DNA of 58,772 nucleotides from Planctomycetaceae bacterium (GCA_021732995.1 JAKFWA010000037.1:1-58772); one strand, 5' to 3'; positions 45,500 through 57,239 are shown, counted from the first letter of the stretch. A program made the numbers and translations. Notes: generated by a model from the letters alone, not told the origin.

Positions 45500-46734
45500 T
45501 TGATCCTAGCCGGACCTCGTGAAACATTCCACTTGCTTTTCGTTGCTGCAACCACGGTGGTGTGAACTGCCTCCCATTCCTCACGCAATGGCTCGATGAC
45601 GGTCGGCATCACCAGCCGCTCGACATAGGCTCGCGGCGTGTAGTGGGCTCCGAGCTTGTGGCGTTCAATCGGGTCCAGGGCGCGTTCCAGCAGCGTGCCG
45701 AAGATGGCGGGTTCGACTTCACGCCAGTTGGCTTTGCTGGCTTCGATGAGCAGTGCGAGTTGTTCCTCAGTCAGCGGCAAGGCTTCGCAGTCCTCAAACA
45801 AACCGCCGTTGAAGCGTCGCAGCTTCTTCCGCAGGATCGGCGAGAACGTGCCCTGATCCATCGCTTCCCACAACGCCCGTACCATGTCGGGAAAGTTGTG
45901 AACCTCGCCCTTCAGGCTGTGGAGCAACTCGGTGAAGCTGCCCAGCGGGATGAGTTCGACATCCTCGGCGAACATGGTGAAGAGACACCGCATCAGGAAC
46001 TGAGCCACACGCCCCGCCGCGAGCTGAGAACCTTCCAGCGACTTCGCCAGCCGCGCCAGCTTGTCCGCCAGTTCCCGAGTGACCTTCGCACTGCGGCGGC
46101 TGGGGTCGAGTGAGAGCGGCTCGGTCCAGACGTGTTTCAGCTTCTGGCGCTGTTCCGCGTCCGCGAGCTTGTCCATCGAAATGCGGAAGCTGCCAGGGTC
46201 AGGGAACGGCAGATAGGTCTTGCCCGACCGTGTGAAGTCCGCGAACAACTCAATGGAATGCCCGACATCCACCACAATCAGAAACGGCGGCCAGCCTTCG
46301 TCGGTCGGCAACGCGCGGGCGTACTGCTCAGCCTGCCCGCGAGCTTTGACCATCGCATCGTCCCAACTCTTGGTCCCGCGAACGGCGGTGCCCTTCTTGG
46401 TCTTCTTCGGCTTGTCAGAGAGTTGGAACTCATCCTTCGGCGCGGCCTGTTCGCTGCCCTGCTTGGCTTCAAGCACAAAGCAGCCGCGCTTGTAGAGGTC
46501 GATCCGACCGATGCTGGTGGTGCCGTCCAGATTCTGAAACGTGACATCCCGCTCGAAGACGTAGGCATTCTCCGCCACGTTGGCCTTCGTCGGCTCCGGC
46601 TTCGCAACGCCGATCAGCTCACACAGCTCCGTCAGGAACAGTTGATAATTTGCCCGCTCCGCAGCCTCCGAAGCTGACCAGCGAGCCACGAACGAAGCCA
46701 CGACTTCAGCAGAGACATCGACGGGAGCATTCAC
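45490..46734 (-). pseudogene. N-terminal remnant of an MmeI-like type IIG enzyme
   Basis: Matches the N-terminal half of MmeI-like restriction-methyltransferases: a PD-(D/E)XK nuclease with D and ExK ([17 protein letters not shown]111, E121, K123 in the frame counted from 46830), and the linker [15 protein letters not shown] directly before the methyltransferase core. Homology ends near 45560; the last about 24 residues are unrelated. The GTG at 46734 (VNAPVDVS) is the family-like start; the frame remains open to 46830. The core methyltransferase and target-recognition region is missing, and the C-terminal end reappears at 43076-43540. Confidence 0.72.
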
Positions 46735-46826
46735 AGCGGCGGCATCCTCAATGGTTAAGTTCAAGAGGGTGCCAAGTGTATCGGTAGTTTCCGAGACGGC
46801 GAACGTGCGCGGTCGTTGTCGAGGCG

Positions 46827-47030
46827 TCACTTGCGAACGTTTCTTAGCAACCGTCGAACGAATTCCGCCTTCTCGGAATCGGTTGGCGGAAGCGTCCCAG
46901 AATCGAGAGCAGCAGCGAAACTTGGTGCGACCGGCCAGCGAAGGAGTTTGATGTCACCACGGCGATCTCGATGAGTCTCAGCCGTCTTGATCTTGCCCGC
47001 TCGTTTGAAGTTGCCTGGGGCCGTTCCCAT
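46827..47030 (-). CDS. Small hypothetical protein upstream of type IIG remnant
   Basis: A 67-residue basic ORF (end [16 protein letters not shown]) whose stop overlaps a GTG start at 46830 for the type IIG frame. The overlap suggests coupling, but no family is recognised and it may be spurious. Confidence 0.3.
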   Translation of the reverse strand: MGTAPGNFKRAGKIKTAETHRDRRGDIKLLRWPVAPSFAAALDSGTLPPTDSEKAEFVRRLLRNVRK

Positions 47031-47129
47031 GTTGACGAGCTGGCGCGCTGATATGGTTCATCGAGCACGCAGCTCAAATTCATCAATCAGCAAACGCGCG
47101 GTGGCGCGGTTTTCCTTGAGGCATTCAGC

Positions 47130-47522
47130 ATGTTGAAGCAGCTCGACGTCGAGATTCGGGTGCGGTACTACGAGACCGACGCCATGGGGTTTCTGCACCA
47201 TTCGCGTTATCTGCAATACTTTGAACTCGGCCGCACGGAGCTGTACCGGGCTCAGGGTGGCGATTACCGAGCCATGGAAGAGCAGGGGTTCTTCCTCGTG
47301 ATTGCCCGCGCGGAAGTCCGGTATCGGTTGCCCATCCGTTATGACGATGTGGTTGTTCTGCGGACTACTCTCAGCCGGTCCAGCGCCGCCAAGCTGGAGC
47401 ACGACTACGAGATTCTGCGCGATAACCAGGTGCTGGCGACGGGACACACGGTGCTGGGGTGCGTGGATCGGCAAGGTCGCATTCAGCGCATGCCAACTCA
47501 CTTGCTGGACGTGGACGAGTAA
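47130..47522 (+). CDS. 4HBT / YbgC-like acyl-CoA thioesterase
   Basis: Hotdog-fold thioesterase of 130 residues. Catalytic region YYETDAMGFLHHSRYLQYFE with D17 as in YbgC-type enzymes. Cleaves acyl-CoA or similar thioesters in the cytoplasm; substrate unknown. Confidence 0.85.
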   Translation: MLKQLDVEIRVRYYETDAMGFLHHSRYLQYFELGRTELYRAQGGDYRAMEEQGFFLVIARAEVRYRLPIRYDDVVVLRTTLSRSSAAKLEHDYEILRDNQVLATGHTVLGCVDRQGRIQRMPTHLLDVDE

Positions 47523-47566
47523 CCGACCGTTCCAGTCGTGCGGTTCAATAGGGCCGCGCGACACGG

Positions 47567-48016
47567 TTAGCCTTCGGGCAGAATGATGCCAGCGTGCCAG
47601 AAGTCTTTGAGCTGCTTTACAAGCTGCAGGAACTGATCCATGTTGACCGGCTTGTTCATGTAGCCATCGACGTGCAGATTCTGAGCTGAGGTCAGATCTT
47701 CTTCAGACGTCGAAGCCGTCAGCACAACAACCGGAATCATATTGAGTTCCGGGTCGGCTTTGATTTCGGCGAGCACGTCGCGTCCATCGCGTCCGGGTAA
47801 TCCAAGGTCCAACAGGATCAGGTCCGGTCGCGGCGCCTTCGCGTAGATACCCTTCTGATGCACGAAGTTCAGCGCTTCACCGCCGTCCGTGAGCCAGGTC
47901 ATGCGGTGCTGGACTTGCCCATTCCGCAGAGCGCCCATCGTCAACTTGGCGGCCACCAGACTGTCTTCGACCAGCAGGATCTCCATCGGCCGGCCAACGG
48001 TGTCAACTCGCGACAT
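47567..48016 (-). CDS. Single-domain response regulator
   Basis: Receiver domain only: E17/D18 acidic pair, phospho-acceptor D70 (LLDLGLPG), T100 and K122 (NKPV). It lies 30 bases after the Ser/Thr kinase gene in the same direction, so the two are probably co-transcribed and may work together. Resembles Rcp1-type receivers. Confidence 0.88.
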   Translation of the reverse strand: MSRVDTVGRPMEILLVEDSLVAAKLTMGALRNGQVQHRMTWLTDGGEALNFVHQKGIYAKAPRPDLILLDLGLPGRDGRDVLAEIKADPELNMIPVVVLTASTSEEDLTSAQNLHVDGYMNKPVNMDQFLQLVKQLKDFWHAGIILPEG

Positions 48017-48046
48017 ATGAGTCCTTCCGCGCGGTGGTGATGAGCG

Positions 48047-49627
<1,581 letters not shown>

Positions 49628-49799
49628 GAGGATCTGTCCTGGAGAAACGTGAGGCTCGTTTCGGGAGCGGAGCGGATCAGCGCTGCGCTTCCAGTTGACT
49701 CGGACGTCGCGATTATGAGCTGCCGACAGAATGAAGCAAATCTGGAACAGGTTCGTGAGAGCGTGATGTACTCAGATCAACGCTTGCTCGGCTTGATTG

Positions 49800-50768
49800 T
49801 CAGGCTGGCCCAGTTTTGGACTTGGGATCCAGAAGTACCTTCAGAACAGGCTGAGTCCGCGTAAATTCAAGTGCGTCAACGGCTTGTTCAAGCGGGAAAC
49901 GTGCCGAAATCAACGGCTTCACCTTCACGCGACCTGCGGCGAGTCCAGCGATTGCGTCGGCGAACGGACCGCAGCGAGAGCCCACAACGCGTACTTCGTC
50001 GATCACGACCGGAGCCAGCGCCAAGGTTTGCTCACCAGCGACAGTGGTCTTCAGGATCACAGTGCCCCACGGGCGAACCCACTGCAAAGCAGACGTGAGG
50101 CCGGCTGCTGAGCCGGTGCAATCCACGACGACCTCCGCGCTCCGATTGGGGGTTGCATCGCTGAGGATAACCGTCTCAATTCCAAATCCACTCAAGACTT
50201 GCAGCTTCTGCGGATGTTTACCGACAACCAGCACCCGGCATCCGAAATCTGCCAGAACCTGAGCGCAGACGTTCCCAAGTCGTCCGTCGCCCAGAACGAC
50301 GACTCGGGTTCTCGGGCGAACGAGCTGCTGACGCAGGATTTGGTAGGCCGCCGCCACTGGTTCGACGAACACGGCTTCGTCGTCCGACAGTGAGTCGGGT
50401 ACGACGTGTAAGTTCTTGACGGGTACAGAGATGGAGTCGGCAAAGGCGCCGTCGCGGTTCAAAATGCCAATTACGGACCGATTCGGACAATGGGTTGGCA
50501 ATCCCATTAGGCACGTTTCACACTGCCAGCAACTGCAGTTGATCTCGCCGACGACACGCTGGCCCATCAATTTTCCGTAGCGGGCAATTCCCACGAATTC
50601 GTGGCCTAAAACGCCGCTGAAACCCATGTATCCCCGCATCAACTGCAGGTCGGTTTCGCAGATTCCAGCTCGCAGGACGTCAACAACAATGTCCTTTTCT
50701 GTGGGTATCGGCTCAGAATAGTCGTGCCTGATCGAGACCGTCTGACCGGACAAATGGACCGCCAGCAT
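49800..50768 (-). CDS. Zinc-dependent alcohol dehydrogenase (MDR family)
   Basis: Medium-chain dehydrogenase of 322 residues. Catalytic zinc ligands C37 and H56-E57 (GHEF), structural zinc site C80-C83-C86-C94, and a nucleotide-binding VVVLGDGRLGN. Substrate not evident. The ATG at 50768 has GGGAG nine bases upstream; the frame is open to 50843. Divergent from rpmA. Confidence 0.9.
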   Translation of the reverse strand: MLAVHLSGQTVSIRHDYSEPIPTEKDIVVDVLRAGICETDLQLMRGYMGFSGVLGHEFVGIARYGKLMGQRVVGEINCSCWQCETCLMGLPTHCPNRSVIGILNRDGAFADSISVPVKNLHVVPDSLSDDEAVFVEPVAAAYQILRQQLVRPRTRVVVLGDGRLGNVCAQVLADFGCRVLVVGKHPQKLQVLSGFGIETVILSDATPNRSAEVVVDCTGSAAGLTSALQWVRPWGTVILKTTVAGEQTLALAPVVIDEVRVVGSRCGPFADAIAGLAAGRVKVKPLISARFPLEQAVDALEFTRTQPVLKVLLDPKSKTGPA

Positions 50769-50931
50769 GTAGAAACTCCCGCCGGAACTTGGCACGGATG
50801 GTTTTGCACTTGGGGCGAGGTTCGCTAAGCTTTCGCCCCTCATTTGGATTACAACGCGACTCTGGCGGTCCGGAACGGCCCACTCAGTCGTGCTTTCACT
50901 TACTTCGAATCAAAAGGATGGGAACGTAGTC

Positions 50932-51201
50932 ATGGCTCACAAGAAAGGGCAAGGATCGACGCGCAATGGTCGTGAGTCGCATTCGAAGCGCTTGGGTATC
51001 AAGAAGTTTGGCGGCGAGTACGTGATTCCAGGTAACATCCTGATCCGTCAGCGCGGAACCCGCTGGCATCCTGGCAAGAATGTTGGCATCGGTCGCGATC
51101 ACACGTTGTTCGCGCTTGTCGAAGGCAAAGTTCGCTTTGATCAGGACGGCGGTCGTATCAACATCGACCCGCTGCCAGCCGAAGTCGCCGCCTCGAACTA
51201 G
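50932..51201 (+). CDS. rpmA: 50S ribosomal protein L27
   Basis: L27 of 89 residues, start [20 protein letters not shown], complete to the C-terminus. The mature protein lines the peptidyl-transferase centre. rplU, usually directly upstream, is not here: the upstream gene is a divergent dehydrogenase. An intrinsic terminator follows. Confidence 0.96.
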   Translation: MAHKKGQGSTRNGRESHSKRLGIKKFGGEYVIPGNILIRQRGTRWHPGKNVGIGRDHTLFALVEGKVRFDQDGGRINIDPLPAEVAASN

Positions 51202-51234
51202 AGTCGGCTACCGCGCTACCAATCAGATTGCGAT

Positions 51235-51267
51235 AAACGGACGGGTTGATCCCCGTCCGTTTTCTTT
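51235..51267 (+). terminator. Intrinsic terminator of rpmA
   Basis: AAACGGACGGG (51235-51245) pairs with CCCGTCCGTTT (51252-51262) around a 6-base loop, followed by TTTCTTTT. A classic Rho-independent terminator, 34 bases after the rpmA stop. Confidence 0.88.
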
Positions 51268-51427
51268 TGCGCAGATGGAAAAAGGACATTGAAGCCGCAG
51301 CCGTAGCGCAGCCGGCAATGACGTTCTGTTTCGGTGGTTGGTACGTCTCGCGACTTGATAGCTAGACTGCATCGACAGAACACTGCTATTCGGTATGGCT
51401 TCAAACTTCGCCCTGTCGAGAGAGTTC

Positions 51428-52357
51428 ATGAATCGTCAGCGTGCTGTTCGCCAGATGCTTGAGGACTTACGGAGCGCCGGAGTGACTCACGTTCCGGCAG
51501 ACTTCGCGCGCGAACTGGCCACAGCGCTGCAAACGGCTCCGGCAGAGAAACGTACGGCTCCCGTTGCTCCGACGCCGGCAGCGAAGCCTTCGCTCGCACC
51601 CGCACCGCGAACCCAGCCTGTCGTGTCGACGGCTCCCGCTGTAGTGACACCAGCACCGGCGCCGAGTGCTTCTCCGGCAGCGCCGACGGTTGCTCGATCA
51701 GCACCCGTAGCACCTGCTGCAAGCTTGTTTGAGAAGCCCGCAGCGATTCCTGCCGCTCCCGCGCGGCCGTGCCTGAATCTGACTCGTGATGAACGCGTCG
51801 CCCAACTGAAAGATGTCGCGGCGCGGGTGGCTCAGTGCACTCGCTGCGAGGAACTGGCGCGGACCCGGCATCAGACCGTATTCGGAGTCGGCAATCCGGA
51901 AGCCGAGATCATGTTCATCGGCGAAGCTCCCGGAGCTGACGAGGACCGGCAGGGCGAGCCGTTTGTGGGTGCGGCGGGGCAGTTGCTCAACAAGATCATC
52001 ACGGCCAGCAAACTGACGCGCGAAGAGATCTACATCTGTAACATCCTGCGTTGCCGGCCGCCGGGAAATCGGACTCCGGCACCTGACGAAGCCGCGAACT
52101 GCCGCGAGTATTTGGACGCTCAGATTGCGACCATCAATCCCAAGTACATCGTCTGCTGGGGTTCGGTGGCAGCTCAGAACCTGCTGAACATCACTTCGTC
52201 CATCGGCAAGCTGCGCGGAAAGTTCTTCGACTATCAGGGCATCAAAGTGATGTGCACCTACCACCCGTCGTACCTGCTGCGCACTCCGACTGCAAAGAAG
52301 GACGTCTGGGAAGACATGAAGTTCTTCCGACGTGCTCAGGGCGTTGAGCTGCAGTAG
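51428..52357 (+). CDS. Family 4 uracil-DNA glycosylase
   Basis: Removes uracil from DNA. The Fe-S cluster cysteines C137 and C140 (CTRC), the active-site motif [17 protein letters not shown] (about 165), [11 protein letters not shown] and HPSYLLR are present. A Pro/Ala-rich linker (about 45-105) separates a short N-terminal helix from the catalytic domain, which is unusual for the family. The frame is open to 51395; 51428 is the likely start. Confidence 0.9.
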   Translation: MNRQRAVRQMLEDLRSAGVTHVPADFARELATALQTAPAEKRTAPVAPTPAAKPSLAPAPRTQPVVSTAPAVVTPAPAPSASPAAPTVARSAPVAPAASLFEKPAAIPAAPARPCLNLTRDERVAQLKDVAARVAQCTRCEELARTRHQTVFGVGNPEAEIMFIGEAPGADEDRQGEPFVGAAGQLLNKIITASKLTREEIYICNILRCRPPGNRTPAPDEAANCREYLDAQIATINPKYIVCWGSVAAQNLLNITSSIGKLRGKFFDYQGIKVMCTYHPSYLLRTPTAKKDVWEDMKFFRRAQGVELQ

Positions 52358-52369
52358 CCCCAAGGTGCG

Positions 52370-53410
52370 TTACGCGGCGCGCCGTGTTGAGCGTTCATCA
52401 GTCGACGTCATCGCGTTTGACTTGAGCGGCAGGTAGGTATCAAGCACCACCAGCTCGCCGTCTGGAACGAACGTCACATTCTCGCAAGTTGCCGGAATAA
52501 GACATGAGGTTCCCGCTCGTAGCGACAGCGTTTCACCGCCCGCGTGCAACGCACCCGCTCCGGTCAGCACGGTGGCTACATGACAGCAATTGCGAACCTG
52601 CATGCCGAACGGAATGTTGCCGCGATGCCGTTCCATGACGAAGTAATCGCAGGCTGTCAGCAACTGCGTTTCAGACTTCCGTCCGCCGCCTTCGTTGAGC
52701 GACACCAGCGTGCGCGGACGAATCGGCCAGATTGGCGGGGCACCGAACGCAATGCACTCCAGCGATTCCGAGAGATGCAGTTGCCGCGGGCGGCCATCGG
52801 TTCCGACGCGTCCCCAGTCAGAGACGCGGAACGTGAGGTCGCTCGACTGCTGCACTTCCGCCAGCAGGATGCCTTCACCGATCGCGTGCAGCGTACCCGC
52901 CGGAATCTGGTAGCAATCTCCAGGAGCCACGGTGATGCAATGCAGGCAATCATCCACTGTGCCGTTGGCGATGTGGCGTTCGAAGGTGGCTCGATCCACA
53001 TGCGGCTTCAAGCCCGCGTAGACCTTGGAATCCGGAGCACAGTCGACAATCACCCAGGCTTCGGTCTTGCCGAGTTCACCGGGTTGAAAGGCTTCGGCCT
53101 GAGCATCATTCGGATGCACCTGCAGCGACAGGCGGTCAGACGCATCCAGAAACTTCACCAGCAGCGGGAAGCGAGTCAGCCCCGCGTGCTGGCCCAAGAG
53201 TTCTGCGTTTCGGGTGCGAACCAATTCGCTGAGCTGCAGGCCGTCAAAGGGTCCACCGGTGATCACAGACTGCTCAGCGGACCGATCACAACATTCCCAG
53301 CTTTCGGCGTAGTCCGTACCGGGACCCAGCGGCTTGCCGAGTGAACTCCCGAGGCGAGTTCCCCCCCAGCGCGCCCGTTTCATGAGCGGATGAAACTGAA
53401 TTGGTCCCAT
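52370..53410 (-). CDS. manA: Mannose-6-phosphate isomerase (type I)
   Basis: Interconverts mannose-6-phosphate and fructose-6-phosphate. Zinc ligands Q97, H99, E117 and H175 (SLQVHPND, GTLHAIGEG) intact. It is the last gene of a surface-polysaccharide operon and would supply activated mannose precursors. Confidence 0.92.
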   Translation of the reverse strand: MGPIQFHPLMKRARWGGTRLGSSLGKPLGPGTDYAESWECCDRSAEQSVITGGPFDGLQLSELVRTRNAELLGQHAGLTRFPLLVKFLDASDRLSLQVHPNDAQAEAFQPGELGKTEAWVIVDCAPDSKVYAGLKPHVDRATFERHIANGTVDDCLHCITVAPGDCYQIPAGTLHAIGEGILLAEVQQSSDLTFRVSDWGRVGTDGRPRQLHLSESLECIAFGAPPIWPIRPRTLVSLNEGGGRKSETQLLTACDYFVMERHRGNIPFGMQVRNCCHVATVLTGAGALHAGGETLSLRAGTSCLIPATCENVTFVPDGELVVLDTYLPLKSNAMTSTDERSTRRAA

Positions 53411-53440
53411 TCCAATGTTCTTTGCGTGGAGTGTTCAACA

Positions 53441-54403
53441 TCAAGCCGCTCGAGCGGCTCGTTGATCGAGGATACCCAGCACCTTGTCCAGGACGGTGGC
53501 CACGGTGAGCTGCTTGATGTCCCCGTCTGGCGCCTTCAACGTATGATTTGTCGTTCGTTCGGGCGGGAACGGACCAAACCGCTCGATCGGAGTCGGACCG
53601 AACAGGCCGAGCACTTCCACACCCATTGCCGCAGCAATGTGCATCGGGCCGCTGTCGTTCGCGATCACCAATCGAGCTCGTGAAATCAGCGAATACATTT
53701 CCGGGAGCGACGTTTTCGAGGTCAAGTTGATGAAGCGGTCCGCGGGTACTCCGGGCGGGTTGTCCCACTTCTTGTGACTGTCCCAGATCACGTAGGTGTC
53801 TGGTCGAGCCGCCAGCAATTCACGACTGAGTTCACCGAACTTTGGCCACTCTTTGTTTTCGCCGCGACTGTTCGGAATCATGACGATCGGATTCTCCGGA
53901 ATCGTCACACCGCCGAGAGTAGCAGTCTGCGGAAATGTGAATTGAATTCGCGGATCGGCCTCACGCTTCAGATTTAATGCCGGTAAAAATTGCAATAATA
54001 CTTCTACCGCGTGCGCGAGTTTACCACCGACGGGAAGCGGGACTGTCTCATGATAGAAGAGACGGCTGAGTTCCTTGGCGTCGGACCGGCCGATTTTGCG
54101 CGGCGCGCGAGCTGATACTGTCATCAGCCCGGTTCGTGCCAATCCCTGAAAATCAAGCACGACATCGAACTTCAGCGAGCGAATCTGCTGACACATCTTG
54201 AGGAACGCTTTCACTCCACCGGTGCGGTTGAAAGTGATCACTTCCCCGTTCACGGTCGGGCAGTTTCTCACGACGTCGGCGAACCGGTCGCGCACAACCC
54301 ACGAGATGCGCGCGTCCGGGATCTGGTCGCGAATGCCCTGCACCACCACCAGACTGTGAATGATATCGCCGATGGAACTCGGCTTGATAATCAGAATTTC
54401 CAT
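53441..54403 (-). CDS. Glycosyltransferase family 9 (heptosyltransferase-like)
   Basis: ADP-heptose:LPS heptosyltransferase-type enzyme. Characteristic SSIGDIIH at the N-terminus, VIANDSGPMHIAAAMGVEVLGLFGPT (about 242-267), split here into VIANDSGPMH and GLFGPT, place it in GT9. It lies six bases after the DUF4254 gene. Confidence 0.9.
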   Translation of the reverse strand: MEILIIKPSSIGDIIHSLVVVQGIRDQIPDARISWVVRDRFADVVRNCPTVNGEVITFNRTGGVKAFLKMCQQIRSLKFDVVLDFQGLARTGLMTVSARAPRKIGRSDAKELSRLFYHETVPLPVGGKLAHAVEVLLQFLPALNLKREADPRIQFTFPQTATLGGVTIPENPIVMIPNSRGENKEWPKFGELSRELLAARPDTYVIWDSHKKWDNPPGVPADRFINLTSKTSLPEMYSLISRARLVIANDSGPMHIAAAMGVEVLGLFGPTPIERFGPFPPERTTNHTLKAPDGDIKQLTVATVLDKVLGILDQRAARAA

Positions 54404-54409
54404 AAGGAA

Positions 54410-55000
54410 TCAGCCTGCTTTGAGTTGGGCGCCAATTCGCAGCTCTGGATTCAATGTCGCGTCGTTATACATCTTGAATTGGTAGTAGACGCGGAAGCTG
54501 CGAGTTCCAGCCTGAGCTCCGGCAAGCAATTCAGTGAGTGCGCCGCTCAGGTCATTCAGTTGCTGGGTAATGATCGCGACCTTGTGCTGACATTTCGTAC
54601 GGTGTTCCGCCGAGGCATCCGCCCGGCAGGCCTCTTCATTCATGTGATAATACTTGAGGCCCAGGATCGAGAGGCGATCCACCATCATGCCCGGTGTTTC
54701 GGAATTGAACGAGCAGCCGCTTTCTTTAGGTTTCAGCTCGGCGACAAAGTGCTTGTCCATCTGCTCGACGAGATCGTTTCGCTTCTGGTTGAAGCGATCG
54801 ATGGAACGCTTGGCCTGACGCACGGATTCGGCGCCCAGGTCGTCCCGACGGGCTCGATCCTCTTCGTGCCACAGCAGGAAGTTCTGCAGATGGTTCTGCT
54901 CGACCAGCCCCAGAAAGCCGTCCAGCGTGCCAACGGTCGGGGAATGGTGCCACTGGTCGGTGAGGCGACAGTGAAGGTCCGTAATTTCCTGGGCGAGCAT
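54410..55000 (-). CDS. DUF4254 family protein
   Basis: A 196-residue all-alpha protein with WHEEDRARRD (about 44-53) and a repeated DRLSILGLKYYHM pattern, matching DUF4254. The function is unknown but the family often sits beside GT9 glycosyltransferases, as here. RBS AAGGA lies just upstream. Confidence 0.8.
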   Translation of the reverse strand: MLAQEITDLHCRLTDQWHHSPTVGTLDGFLGLVEQNHLQNFLLWHEEDRARRDDLGAESVRQAKRSIDRFNQKRNDLVEQMDKHFVAELKPKESGCSFNSETPGMMVDRLSILGLKYYHMNEEACRADASAEHRTKCQHKVAIITQQLNDLSGALTELLAGAQAGTRSFRVYYQFKMYNDATLNPELRIGAQLKAG

Positions 55001-55056
55001 CGTGTTGAATCCTTTCTAAACGTCTCCGGCATCCATGCCGTTATCTAACCCAACCG

Positions 55057-56088
55057 CTAAGCAGACCGTCTCAATGTCATGGGAGCGGTCGCAAGTTCCG
55101 CTACGGCTGCGTTCCACGCCTCATCGTCGCGCACATCCTGCAATCGCTCGATGATCTGGCGAAAACGCTGCCGAAAACGGAAGTCATTGGCCTCATACCA
55201 GAATCGCGCCGCCGCACCAAGATGTCTCTTCTCGGTAACAGGCGTCTGCAACAGGGTTTCAATGCGGTATTCCAGCGCGTCCGGGTCCACGAAATAGTTG
55301 ACGCCCAGATGACGCGGCTTGAATTGCTTCCACGGTACCAGCACACCGCGTTCGGGAGTGATGAGTTCGTTCATCGGCGGACCGTCCGTTGTCACCACGA
55401 CCGCAGAGCAAGACATTCCCTCGACGATGTAATGTCCCCAGCCTTCCGAACGGGACGGGCAGAGATGAATGCCGTTCTCGTTCTGCAGTTGCTGGAGCTC
55501 GCGATCACTGAGCCGCCCCGCCATCAACCGCACATTCTGCGGAACGGTCTGCGGGGCGTTGCTGGCCGCTTGCACCAGCGTGAGTTCCGGCCATTCGGGA
55601 TGCCGAGCCCAGAGTTCCAGCACGGTCTCTGTGCCTTTGGCCGTACTGCGACCGGCCAGATGGAAGAAGCGGTTGTAGTCCGGTTCAGCGTTGGGCAGCC
55701 CGCGATCACACGACGTGAAGCCCGTCCACAGCACATTCAATGCGTACTGTTTGAAGATGGTCTCGGCATGCAGCGTCTTGCAGAGCACGAGATCCGTGCG
55801 TCGCAAACGAGCGGCATGACGCAAGGGGAACCGTTCCTGATTCGGGATCAACAAGGTCCGGCCGGCACCGTGAGACCATCCCCAGGAAACTCGTTCGACG
55901 TGCAGGTTGAGTGCTGTTGCTTCTCGCTTGGAGCCCGTGAAGCGAGCCATCAGTGGACCGAGGAAGCTGAGGTCGCGCGTCGAGCAGTATTCAGGTTCAA
56001 ACGCGGGACGCAGAGTTTCGTCAATGAGCGCGATGTCTCGATCCAGTCCGACTCCGTTGCGTTTCGAGATGATGCGAATCTGGGACAT
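55057..56088 (-). CDS. Glycosyltransferase (GT4-type)
   Basis: GT-B fold enzyme with the nucleotide-sugar-binding SEGWGHYIVEGMSC (about 215-228), split here, and PPMNELITP. Part of the polysaccharide operon. Substrate not known. Confidence 0.82.
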   Translation of the reverse strand: MSQIRIISKRNGVGLDRDIALIDETLRPAFEPEYCSTRDLSFLGPLMARFTGSKREATALNLHVERVSWGWSHGAGRTLLIPNQERFPLRHAARLRRTDLVLCKTLHAETIFKQYALNVLWTGFTSCDRGLPNAEPDYNRFFHLAGRSTAKGTETVLELWARHPEWPELTLVQAASNAPQTVPQNVRLMAGRLSDRELQQLQNENGIHLCPSRSEGWGHYIVEGMSCSAVVVTTDGPPMNELITPERGVLVPWKQFKPRHLGVNYFVDPDALEYRIETLLQTPVTEKRHLGAAARFWYEANDFRFRQRFRQIIERLQDVRDDEAWNAAVAELATAPMTLRRSA

Positions 56089-56138
56089 GAGAATGATCGC
56101 GAGAGGAAAGTGTGGGGTTAATCGCTGATGTAACGGGA

Positions 56139-57239
56139 TCAGGCCGCGTCGGCGGTTGCTCGACGTTGCGGGGTAACTCGCTCGAAAACCTGTTCGAGTG
56201 AGCGAATGTGATTCGTCGTGCTGAAGAGTTCGCAGACGCGTCGCTTGCCTGCTCCGGCGCAGCGAGTCCGTAGCTCTTCATTCTGCAGCAACTCAATGAC
56301 GGCTGCCGCCAGTTGGTCGGGGCTACCAGGATCGACCAGCAGGCCCGTTTCGCGGTGCAGAATCGTTTCTGGCAAGCCGCCGACTTTGGTCGCAACGACC
56401 GCGCGACCGGCGGCCAGAGCTTCGGCAGCAGTGAGTCCGAACGACTCATTCAGCGACGCGCAAACCACCAGATCCAGTGCCTGCATGATCGCCGGAACGT
56501 TGTCCTGATAACCGGCCCAGCAGATGGCGTGATCGACGCTCAGTCGCTTCGCCTCGCGGCGAAGATCAATGCCATACTGCGTCATATTCATGCCGACGAT
56601 CACCAGCCGGGCTGTGGGTACAGCGGCCAGGATCTTCGGCAGGGCCTGAACAAGAAACATGTGACCTTTGTAGTCGGCCACGTTGCCCACAATGCCAATC
56701 GCGGTCAGGTCTTCGTTGAGTTCCCACTGAGCCCTTAGCCCCGCGACAGCTTCAGCATCGACGTGGTCGAAGGAATCCGTGTCAATCGGGCAGTAGATCC
56801 GCGAACTGTAAGCTTTGCGCACCAGGTTGTATTTGCGATGGTAGGCCAGTGTGGCTTCCGAATTGGCGATGACGTAATCGTTGAATCGCCAGTGCAGCTG
56901 CATGTGGTTCTGATGAGCTGTCGCCACTGTGGGAATGGAGAACAACTTCCTCAGCAGCACACCGAAGAAGTGAGCCCGGCTGTTGTGCGTATGGATGACA
57001 TCCACGCCGTGATCTCGACAGTATTTCGAGATGCGCCGCAGTTCGGTCAGCGGCCAGCGTTCTAGAGCGGAATGGATGTAGGGAATCTGCAACTCGTCCA
57101 GCTTCTGAGCCATCCAACCGCCTGCGACACACACGGGAGTTACCTGATGACCGCGTTCCCGCAAGGATCGAATCAGGTCGAAGCAGTATTTGGTGGCTCC
57201 GTTGAAGCCGGCGCCAGATACAACTTCCATGATGTGCAT
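56139..57239 (-). CDS. Glycosyltransferase family 4
   Basis: GT4 enzyme with an N-terminal acceptor domain (SGAGFNGATKYCFDL) and a C-terminal donor domain with SLNESFGLTAAEALAAGRAVVAT, split here, and GLLVDPGSPD. First gene of the operon, 50 bases before the second transferase. Likely builds a surface glycan. Confidence 0.9.
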   Translation of the reverse strand: MHIMEVVSGAGFNGATKYCFDLIRSLRERGHQVTPVCVAGGWMAQKLDELQIPYIHSALERWPLTELRRISKYCRDHGVDVIHTHNSRAHFFGVLLRKLFSIPTVATAHQNHMQLHWRFNDYVIANSEATLAYHRKYNLVRKAYSSRIYCPIDTDSFDHVDAEAVAGLRAQWELNEDLTAIGIVGNVADYKGHMFLVQALPKILAAVPTARLVIVGMNMTQYGIDLRREAKRLSVDHAICWAGYQDNVPAIMQALDLVVCASLNESFGLTAAEALAAGRAVVATKVGGLPETILHRETGLLVDPGSPDQLAAAVIELLQNEELRTRCAGAGKRRVCELFSTTNHIRSLEQVFERVTPQRRATADAA

